A stretch of DNA of 64,000 nucleotides from Selaginella moellendorffii. Taxonomy: Eukaryota > Streptophyta > Lycopodiopsida > Selaginellales > Selaginellaceae. Every line of letters starts with the position of its first letter. The first letter of the stretch is position 1. Shown piece by piece: positions 56,164-64,000 of this stretch. The notes beneath the pieces were generated by a model that was not told the DNA's origin, did not search any database, and worked only from the letters and a program-made list of their open reading frames with translations. Position numbers and translations under genes: made by a program. The DNA lies in contig NW_003314267.1 of assembly GCF_000143415.4 (NCBI RefSeq), positions 3,460,387 to 3,524,386 on the forward strand, written 5' to 3'.

Positions 56164-56556
56164 GTGCGAGTAATGAAAGGACTTTGCTTGAATAAGTCAG
56201 TGACCCCTCTATCTTTCTTTCGAGAGCATCATCAAGGGGTTCACTCGGCACTAATTCATCCAATATTTACTTTTCAAGCTTGTTTTTATAACAAGCAGTC
56301 TCCTATTATTCTCTCCATGTTAGTTGATACAGGTTCGAGTTTATCTTTTATTGCTCAACCTGTTGCCACATATTGTTGTCTACACTTGTGTCATGCGGCA
56401 GAGCCAGTTTTCATTCTTTATGGCAACGGCTTTACACATACATGTGCATACGATAAGGTAAACCTAGTTGTGCGTGTGGGCAATCTCAAGCTTGGGTTGC
56501 AATCATTGTGGGTGGTGCCAAGTCAAGCTTTTGACCTCATCCTTGGTATGGATTGA
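56164..56556 (+). CDS. aspartic protease region of decayed short-LTR gypsy
   Basis: A 130-codon open frame with MLVDTGSSLSFIAQP (active site) and SQAFDLILGMD at the end. It is longer and cleaner than the copy at 47089-47345. It would cleave the Gag-Pol polyprotein; the rest of this element is dead. Confidence 0.8.
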   Translation: MRVMKGLCLNKSVTPLSFFREHHQGVHSALIHPIFTFQACFYNKQSPIILSMLVDTGSSLSFIAQPVATYCCLHLCHAAEPVFILYGNGFTHTCAYDKVNLVVRVGNLKLGLQSLWVVPSQAFDLILGMD

Positions 56557-57653
56557 TTGCAACGCAATCATGCCAAATGTGACTTTGAGGCTTTTCCCCT
56601 TTATCTCATACTTCATATATTTCATCCATTCCTTTTACTTCTATACCTCTTTGTCTTTATACTTCTACCTTTTCTTCCATTACTTTTGTCTCCCCATTAC
56701 TTCTCTGTTTTGTTTCGCTCTTCCCTTTTTAGATTCCTCCAACGGTCTTTGTGTTTCAACAGTTACCCAATTTATGAAGGAGTATGCTGATCGCTTTGAA
56801 TTTAACTTATCGTTTGGGGTCAAGATTGCCACACGTCATCATCGTCCAACTGGGGATGTTTGTCCAATCAAGGTTCATGTTTGTCGTCGGTCACTCAAAT
56901 AGATCAAGATTTTATGTGCAAATGTTAAGGAGATGTTGAAAAAAGGTGTTATTCAAAAGTTGTGGAGTCTTTGGGCATATGAATCTCATATTGTGACAAA
57001 GCCTGATGGGAGTATTCATTTCTGCATCAATTATTGTCCATTAAATGAAGTGACGATCCCTGGTATGTACCTTCTTCCTCACATTATTGATCTCTTGGAT
57101 CGTTTGGGGAAAAGTTGTTAATTCATCAAGCTAGATTTTGCTTTTGGGTACTGGCAAGTATCGATGGCTGAAGAAGATATTCCTAAGATATGTTCATGAT
57201 GTTCATAAAGTGTTGAATTAGCTACAAGATATTTGTTTAAAGTTGAATGGTTGAAGTACGTGTTTGGGTCCAAGGACACGATTTATCTGGGGCATCATAT
57301 TTCTTGTGAGGGTTTGCAAGTTGATCTTGACAAACTTGTGGCTGTTCTAAAGTTTTTTACTCCGAAGTGTGTGAATGATGTGCAATGCTTCTTGGGCAAG
57401 GTATAGTATCTTAGTTGTTTTATGGACCATCTTTCTGATTGCACTGTACTATTGCGAGCATTGTTGAAATCATCAATATCATTTTTCATTTGATTTGTGG
57501 ACTGTGAGTGAGCATTCATGGATCTTAAAGAGCTATTGATGACTCTTCTATTTTTGGCGTATCTTAATTACACTTGACCTTTCATTTTACACATGGATGC
57601 TTTTGATATTAGTTTTGGAGGTGTATTGATGCAAGAGAGCCTGAGTGTGCCTA
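56557..57653 (+). pseudogene. RT pieces of decayed short-LTR gypsy
   Basis: RT landmarks in broken frames: VTKPDGSIHFCINYCPLNE near 57000, DLLDRLGKSC near 57090-57120, and the RNase H start with 'LHMDAFDISFGGVLMQES'-like sequence near 57585-57640. It is truncated at 57653. Confidence 0.75.
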
Positions 57654-58775
57654 TGTAATGCATGTGGTTTTGACTCTTTATCCTATGGTGATTTACCATA
57701 GGATAACACCACGAAGCTAGTGGTGTGGAACCCGAGGTTCAGGGCCTTGGGCCACTGAACAAAGGAATGGTGCCAAACTCCCAAGCATAGAGCCCAGAAG
57801 CGATGGAACCGTATTACCGAGCAACTCTTGAGCGTATAGCCCAAGAAGCGAGGGACAGGAGTATGAAGTGACTTGGAATAGTCCTAGAGCAACTAACATC
57901 CTAATGCCAGGACTAGCACGCAAAATAGAGCCAAACAGAGTTTAGCGCTATTTTGGCATACTGGTGGCTTAATGCAAGGACATGGGTACTCCACTAGCTA
58001 ATATGGTGTGGAGCTTGGGTTTAGACCCAAGCCAGACACAAAACAAGGACAAGCACACAAGCAGGAGCTAGATTATACCTCAAATTGGTTAGCCATGCAC
58101 GTAAGCGGAAGCTAGACTAAACCTCAAATTGGTTGGCCATGCCTGACCTACCCACTATCCCTACTATACATTTGGAACCCCCTATAGCCCCCCCCCCTCT
58201 TGAGGCACGCTTTGGGTTTTCACCCCAAGCTTCCCTTAGTATCAAGAGTTAGACTCTGGAACAAGCTCGAAACTGACTAAATATGAAATGTTTCTAGACT
58301 GCAAATTTGGACACGGGATGAACACCATTATATTTAGAACAATCTCTACATTCTATAGATATGCCAAATGAGTAAATCTAGATGCTTTCCATAAATAGCA
58401 TTTGGGACCGAATTGAGACTAACACAAAAGGCATGATAGCGAGGGTGTTTGGTAAACACAGTAAACTATTATCTAGCGAATATTGAGGGACCAATTTCAA
58501 TATCGGAGGGGGTTCTTGATACTAGCAAGTGCAAGCCAATGACTCAAGTTTCTCAAACCAGACCAAGTATGTTCAGCAAAAAATACATAGGATTCCTACC
58601 TTATGTTTATCCAATCTAAGTACATGGTTATTAACTAGTTTCTCAACTAGCTCAAGTGGGAAACTGATAACGAGTCTAGCAATACCGACTTCCTACCGTT
58701 GTGGCAGTAAGGAAAGAATATATGAAAGGACTAGTCGATAGGTAAATTTCAATACCCAAAGTCACATTCACGACA
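57654..58775 (-). repeat. TGTCG-type LTR, reversed
   Basis: 1122 bp. On the minus strand it starts TGTCGTGAATGTGACTTTGGG and ends CCACATGCATTACA, matching the solo LTR at 16283-17423. A purine tract (complement of 'ctctcccccccttaggg') precedes it on the minus strand, so it is the 3' LTR of a minus-strand element whose interior follows to 59241. Confidence 0.8.
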
Positions 58776-59241
58776 CTCTCCCCCCCTTAGGGAAGATCGA
58801 CGTCTTCGTCGATGCATACTCAAGTTTAAACCACCGCCAAGGAAATAACTCCAGAAAAAGTTTATGGTGATCACACTATGTGAGAAATGCACTAACTTAA
58901 ATGAGTTAGGGGTAACCTCTTTGTCTAACGCGGATGCGCTACCAACTCAAACACCTTCTCGCCATCGCCGATAAGGAAATTAAGGAAATGACCAATGGAG
59001 TTAGCCACCCTTGCTGCTCTGGGTGTCACCTATCTTACAAAAGTGTGATATGCCCCTGCTTGCAGAGACATAGAGAAAGAAGCCAGAGACCCCAACCCTC
59101 ATGAGCAAAGAAACCAAACCTGTCGGTAAGGTTTAGATAGACTACTGTAAATAGGCAGTTAAAATTGTTTACATGGTCATGCCCTTTTAAAATAATATAA
59201 GGAATATTGACAGAGAGGCAGGTGATGTGACCAGTGGATAG
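58776..59241 (-). repeat. LARD-like interior end, reversed
   Basis: Reverse complement of 13560-14016 type sequence, better preserved and more GC-rich, including 'ccaccgccaaggaaata' and 'gttagccacccttgct'. It is truncated by the next element at 59242. Confidence 0.7.
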
Positions 59242-59430
59242 TGTTGGGGGAAGGAGGGGCACCTCCCCTAACGTTCGCTCAAACACGAGAAATGCTTCGA
59301 TGCTCTTTGCAAAATGCCCCCCCCTTGCCCTTGTGAGGCAAGGGTTTATACAAGGAAGATGGGGAATATTCTAAAGACTAGAATATTCCTTCTCTCTCTC
59401 TCTCTCACTCTCTTGGTGGCCATGCCCTAA
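59242..59430 (-). repeat. probable 3' LTR of the Tat-like element
   Basis: On the minus strand it begins TGTTAGGGCATGG and ends CTTCCCCCAACA, about 189 bp, with a TATA-like CTTGTATAAACCC and a CT/GA microsatellite (59391-59412). The second LTR is outside the window, so the boundaries are inferred from TG...CA ends and the junction with the older repeat. Confidence 0.5.
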
Positions 59431-60900
59431 CATGCGACCACAGTGGATCGCGTTGGCTGCAGACGCGCAAGAACCCGTTGAAGAGTGTAGACTGTACCTC
59501 TGCTACTGATGCCAAGTGCTGGTAACTGTGTGAAATAGTAGAAACTGTAGAAAACAAAGTGGAAAAGAAAGAAAAGAGGTAGGTGTGAAGTTTGGAGACA
59601 GGGAGGAAAACCCGGTGGGAAACCCTGTAGTCAAACTGGACCCTGAAGTTGAAGAAAAAGTGCAGAAAAAGTGTGAAAAGAAGAGGAAAATAGAGGAAAA
59701 AGAGTGTGAGTACCCAAAGAACTTAATCCGTACCTGGATTTTGGCTCAGGAAAGTGTAATATGCAAATGCAGCCTCTTGATAACTTCCGGTATGCTCCAA
59801 GGATTGGCCGAATTTGAGAAAGAAAGAGGGGTAGAAGAGGGGATGCGTTGCCCAGTGGTGAAATGATGAAAGATGGAGTGATATGGTGGAGCGCCAAGAT
59901 GATGGTGGCACTCTGAAAAGGTAGCCATTGATAACCCCATAGAGTAAGTGTTGACCACTCGGAGTAGCCAGTAACCCGTAACCAGTAGCTGGGTACCTAT
60001 AACCGGTAACCACTTGCTCTCGCTCCTACTCCTACGCCTACTCCAGTACCGATATGATGGAGTGATATGGTGGAGCGCTGAGATGGTGGTGGCACTCTAA
60101 AAAGGCGGCCAGTCTGATGTGTCGAACTGAAGAAGTCAGCAGCTGAAAAGGACGGCATAGTTGCTGGGTTGCCGGTAAAGAGAGGTGGCATGTGTCCACA
60201 GAGTGCTGGAGCAGAAGAAAGTGGCGTTGGCTTCTATGGCCTTGCCTAAAGATCCACCTAGGTGCCTTGAGTGAACAGGTTCACCTGGTTGGAAGAAAGT
60301 CACTCCAGAAAAGCTAGTGCGTCGTCGGCAAATGGTCGTCCAATGGTCGGCAAATGGTCCAATGGTCAAAGGATATCTCAAAAATGGCTCGTCCAAATGA
60401 GGTGGTGTCATTTGCTGCTGGTGTAGATATGTGTGTCTGTGGTATGGTGGAAATGTGACCTCAAACGGAGATGTGAATGATGGTGAAAGAATGAAAGATG
60501 CAAGACGAGCATCTAGAGATAAGTGTGGGCAATGTTGCTGGAAGTGATTGGTGATGGAACTGTGAGTGTAGATGTTATGGAATAAGTGAGGGGAATGCGT
60601 GGGGTGTAGTAATGGTAAGGGAAGGGCCAAAGAACCTGGAACATAGACCAAGCCACATGAGGAACCTCCATACAAATGGCAATGCAGCCTGAGCGCGAAA
60701 TCCAAGGCATGGGCCAAGGTCCAATGGAGAAACACCCTCTGAAAGTAAGAAAAATAACCATGAAAGTAAAGTGAAAGAAAGGAAGAAAAAGAAAAAGAAA
60801 AAGAAGAGAAGAGGAATGCCTCACTCGATGAAGCGTTTGAGATGAGAGTGGTTGTGAGCGTGTGGGAGCTCACATCCATCAGCATCAACTAGCACATATG
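59431..60900. other. 3' non-coding region of the Tat-like element
   Basis: It contains an imperfect duplication ('atggtggagcgc' with 'gatggtggcactct' at about 59880-59920 and 60060-60105). A 250-codon minus-strand frame (60136-60888) is Ser/Phe/His-rich without a domain I can name. Its position after integrase and its composition suggest a chance frame, though some Tat elements have an extra gene here. Confidence 0.4.
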
Positions 60901-60916
60901 CTCCACCTCTGATGTA

Positions 60917-62305
60917 TCACTGGACAAAGTAGGGGCTGGTCCAGCGAGGGGAGAATTTCGAAAGTGGCGTAAACTCCTTGAGTAGAACAAGATCGCCATC
61001 CTCGAATGGTTCGTTAAACCGCTGGTGATTGATGACTGACTTGATCTTCTGCTTGCCTCGAAGGAGATGTTTAGTCGTGGATCGTCGCTGTTCTTCCAAG
61101 GCAAGAACCTCTAAGTCACGTGCATGAAGCTTGTCCTCATCGCTAAGCTGCATCGCTGCTGCGTATCGAAGTGAAAGTGAGAGTGATGGCACCTGGATCT
61201 CCACTGGAAGCACGGCCTCTGTCCCATAGACAAGGGAGAATGGGGTCACAGAGATGGATGTCTTGAAGGACGTCCGAAAGGCCCACAATGCCGTAAGCAA
61301 GTGTTCATGCCAACGCCTTGGGTGATCCTCCACAAGCTTTGAGATGACTGTCTTCAATATCTTGTTGCTGGACTCTACTTGGCCATTGCACTGAGGATAA
61401 TAGCTGCTGCTCTTCACGTGCTTGACTTGCAGCTGCTGAAGAAGATGTTGCATCACCTGTCCAAGGAAGCCACTACCACGATCGGAAACCAAAACGGCAG
61501 GGACTCCGAATCGGCAAATGATGTACTCGTAGACAAACTTTGCTGTAGACTGTTGATCTGCCTATTGTAGAGGGGTGGCCTCAACCCATTTTGTGAAATA
61601 ATCCGTTGCCACAATGATGTATCGCTGTCCTTTTGAGCTCGGTGGGTTGATCGAGCCAACGAAGTCCAGTCCCCACTGGAAAAAGGGACCTGGAGAAGTA
61701 ATGAGCTGGAAAGGAAGACGTGGAACATGGCTCCGGGGGTTGAACCGTTGGCACTGCTCACATGCCTTTGCATAGGCCAAGCTATCCTGGTGAATTCGAG
61801 GCCAAAAGTAGCCATGGCACAAGAGGAGCTGTGCCGTGACCCTTCCCGAGAAATGCCCGGCACAAGAGTGGAAAGCCCGAAGGAGCTCAAGGACCTCGTG
61901 TTCCCCCACACACTGCAACAAAACCTCCTGAGAAGTCCTCCTGTAAAGGTGCCCGTCGAGAAGGCAAAACCCCCGTGCTTGGATCTCCAATGCCTTTTGT
62001 TGCACTAGTGAGGAATCTACTAGGAACTGACCTGAATCTAGGTACATTGCAACGTCCTGTAATGCTGCTGGGACCACAAAGGAAGTAGCTTCAGCAACCA
62101 GGAACTCACTTGGATCCATCACACGCTTCCGCCGCATGTGAAAACTGGGTTGGAACTCTTGGATGGTCACAATCCAAGATAAAGTACAAGGACTATGAAT
62201 CGGTCGCTGTAGAAGAAAGGTTAGAACATTAAAATAGACATGGAAATGGATACGGGCTCCAGCAAGAAAGTGATGAAAGCGCTCCAAGGTATAAACAACA
62301 GCCAC
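60917..62305 (-). pseudogene. integrase of the Tat-like element
   Basis: Two open segments (61562-62305 and 60917-61492) make up the integrase. The zinc-binding part has HSCAGHFSG and CEQCQRF. The core has Asp in WGLDFVGSI, Asp in VSDRGSGF and Glu in NGQVESSNKIL. The C-terminal part has DLVLLKEF. A stop after EATPLQ separates the segments; a short stretch remains between them. The first ~60 residues of the upper frame overlap the RNase H end in another frame (62221-62305), indicating a frameshift. Confidence 0.85.
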
Positions 62306-63470
62306 TGCTTCTTTTCTCCTTCCACGTACTTCTTCTTAGTCTCCTTGAACGAATGTGAGGCATAGTATGTTGCATGTGGTGGCTTGCCAGGCTGTGAACA
62401 TTGGCAAAGGCAGACTCCAAAAGCCTCTGTACCCGTTGTGATGTAAATGTCAAAAGGAAGTTGTCGCTCTGGGGGTTGGAGTACCGGGGCCGTGCGGAGT
62501 GACTGCTGCAGTGATTCAAAGGCTTGTTGCTGGGACTTACCCCAAACAAATGGAATGTTGTGTTGTAGTAGAGCTATCAGAGGCCGTGAACGTGCAGCAT
62601 AGTTGTGGAGGAAATGGCGAAAGAAACCCGTTTGCCCGAGGAAGCTGCGAAGCTGCTTCAAGTTGGTTGGTGGGTTCCGATCCAGAATCTTCTGAGCCTT
62701 GGCTACTTGGGGTTTGATCCTGTCCTGCGAGACATCAAAGCCTAGTAACTGGCCTTCAGTCACCCCAAATTTACACTTTTCCGGGTTCAACGAAAACCTG
62801 TGTTCTCGGCAGCGAGTGAAGATCTGTTCCAAGTGCACAAGGTGGTCCTCAAAGGAGTCAGAGGTCATGCACAGATCATCTATATACACCCTCAAGGCAC
62901 CTCCAATCAAGTCGTGAAAAGCACTGAAAAGTAGCTCCGGCGTTACACAAGCCAAATGGGAGTACGTTGAAAGCAAAGACGCCCCAAGGTGTCCGGAAGG
63001 CCATAAGATCTCGATGATCCAGATGAATGAAGATCTGGTTATACCCTGAAAAGCCATCCATGAAAGAGTAGTACTGGTGTCCAGCCATCTCATCCACAAT
63101 CGCATCGATAAATGGAGTTGGAAAGTGATCCTGCGCAGTTGCCTTGTTCAAGTCTCTAAAATCAACGCAGAGGTGGAGTTTTCCATTTGCCTTGCGTGCA
63201 GGGATGAGATTGGCCACCCACTCTGAGCTCTCCAAAGGGTAAATAAAGCCGGCTGCTAGAAGTCGCTCGATCTCCAACTTCAACTCTAAGTGAGCTGCCG
63301 GGCTGAAACACCGCATCTTTTGATGGACTGGTTTGACTGACTTTGAAAGCACAATACTGTGCATGATCGTGTCCATGGGAACTCCTGGAAGCTGGCTGTA
63401 ATCCCAAGCGAACACGTCCTTGAAACCGTGAAGAAGATCCAAGAGCTTTGCTGCATTTGTTGGATCAAGC
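62221..63470 (-). pseudogene. reverse transcriptase and gypsy RNase H of the Tat-like element
   Basis: RT: FAWDYSQLPGVP, then the palm with LHLCVDFRDLNKA, then DGFSGYNQI and LPFGLCNAGATFQ, ending near 62920 in a frameshift. The next frame resumes with the intact active-site box RVYIDDLCM and FLGQTGFFRHF. The RNase H part (near 62400-62480) reads IYITTGTEAFG where an Asp-Ala-Ser motif is usual, so this RNase H probably lacks its first catalytic Asp. RT copies the element RNA into DNA. Confidence 0.85.
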
Positions 63471-63599
63471 GATGTGGCGATAAAGACCAGGTCCTTGTCA
63501 TCGCCTAGGAAAACAGCATGAACCCTAGAGTCTGGAGAAACCGTGGGCTCAGGGACCTTGTCTCTCATAGTTTCCTCCCTGACTTTGGAAACCAAAGAG

Positions 63600-64000
63600 C
63601 AGGTAGTGCCTTTTGCCTCTCGCATCATGGTGATTGCTTGGTGTGATAACTTGTCTGCCCAAAAGTTTTCTTCACGAGGGACACTTTGAAAAGTCACCTG
63701 AGAGAACTCATCCTTCAGGTTGACTGCCCGCTGCCATAGCTCTTTCAGGTTCTCTTTGCGGACTTGGTATTCTCCAGTAAGTTGGCGTATGATGAGTTGC
63801 GCATCTCCAACAAAAGTGACTCGCCTAAACTTGAGATCTGTGGCCAACTTCATGGCACTGATAGCCGCCAAATACTCTGCTTCATTAGCTAATGTTGCTG
63901 GCAAAGTGATAGAGAGGTTGGCTACTTTGGTCTCCGCTGAATCGATCATCCAAACTCCAATGCCGGCTACTTGGTTTTTGGGGCAGAACGCACCGTCAAA
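63600..64000 (-). CDS. archaeal-type RNase H-like domain upstream of RT
   Basis: On the minus strand from the window edge: FDGAF (first Asp), ANEAEYLAAI (Glu), VGDAQLIIRQLTGEYQ (second Asp) and FWADKLSHQA (last Asp). These four acidic positions and spacings are those of the extra (archaeal-type) RNase H known from Tat/Ogre elements, where it usually lies between the gypsy RNase H and integrase. Here it precedes RT in the same open frame (62876-63949). The start lies outside the window. It may supply the activity that the degenerate gypsy RNase H downstream has lost. Confidence 0.75.

Larger units (their letters stand above)
54859..57653 (+). mobile_element. decayed plus-strand copy of the short-LTR gypsy element
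   Basis: 5' LTR 54859-55017 (TGTGAGGTCC...CCCTCACA), primer-binding-like TTGGTGGAAATAAAGGG from 55018, gag pieces 55313-56160, protease 56164-56556, and RT pieces to 57653. There it is cut by an inverted TGTCG-type LTR. It is a diverged sibling of the outer element at 22311-48811. The missing 3' half is not found in the window. Confidence 0.83.
59242..64000 (-). mobile_element. 3' part of a Tat-like gypsy element running off the window
   Basis: From the right edge it reads an archaeal-type RNase H-like domain, RT, gypsy RNase H and integrase, then a non-coding 3' region and a probable short LTR at 59242-59430. The RT sequence features (FAWDYSQLPGVP, SEWVANLIPARKANGKLHLCVDF) are those of the Tat/Ogre group. 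The 5' LTR, gag and protease are outside the window. Frames have a few shifts, so it looks recently dead. Confidence 0.8.

Noticed and set aside
60136-60888. 250-codon frame as a new gene
   Set aside because: Composition is Ser/Phe/His-rich without a recognisable pattern, and a second long frame overlaps it. Kept only as part of the 3' non-coding region.

Overview
The window looks like repeat-dense nuclear DNA of a land plant. It holds no rRNA, tRNA or recognisable housekeeping gene. Almost everything that can be named is a transposable element: Ty3/gypsy LTR retrotransposons, long non-coding AT-rich LTR-element interiors, a small TRIM-like element, a Helentron remnant and a large DNA transposon. 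Candidate introns are unusually short (about 38-57 nt) and keep reading frames open when removed. From what I know of plant genomes, introns this short fit a Selaginella-like lycophyte better than a seed plant. That is inference, not identification.

Layout. 1-22.3 kb is old, decayed repeat: gypsy LTR pieces, AT-rich LARD-like interiors with about 1.1-kb TGTCG-type LTRs (one clean solo LTR with target duplication TATAT), a 723-bp TRIM-like element (target duplication TTAGG), and a degenerate gypsy pol carrying a 288-bp MITE. 22.3-48.8 kb is a three-level nest. A minus-strand gypsy element with about 175-bp LTRs (22311-48811) is split by a plus-strand gypsy element with about 1.1-kb LTRs (24129-45618, target duplication CCAGG). 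That element is in turn split between RNase H and integrase by a 14,011-bp DNA transposon (28545-42555, target duplication ACAA). 48.8-54.9 kb is AT-rich and holds a GNA-type lectin ORF, a Helentron helicase remnant and possible captured gene pieces. 54.9-57.65 kb is a decayed plus-strand copy of the short-LTR gypsy. 57.65-59.24 kb is an inverted TGTCG-type LTR plus interior. 59.24-64 kb is the 3' part of a minus-strand Tat-like gypsy element that runs off the window.

The most interesting object is the 14-kb DNA transposon. It has 24-bp terminal inverted repeats and two divergent genes. The plus-strand gene looks like a transposase of an uncharacterised eukaryotic family (I recall it as DUF7869). 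The minus-strand multi-exon gene has a ParB-like domain near its start, a possible methyltransferase-like segment interrupted by an assembly gap, an acidic linker, and an FCP1/NIF-like phosphatase domain at its end. A roughly 22-bp palindrome (half-site ATGGCRTGNGG plus its reverse complement) occurs about 25 times across the element. Several copies sit inside candidate mini-introns, four lie in frame inside coding exons, and two lie in the 288-bp MITE that shares this element's ends. Both genes carry in-frame stops that are all compatible with C-to-T change, so this copy is probably decayed although structurally complete.
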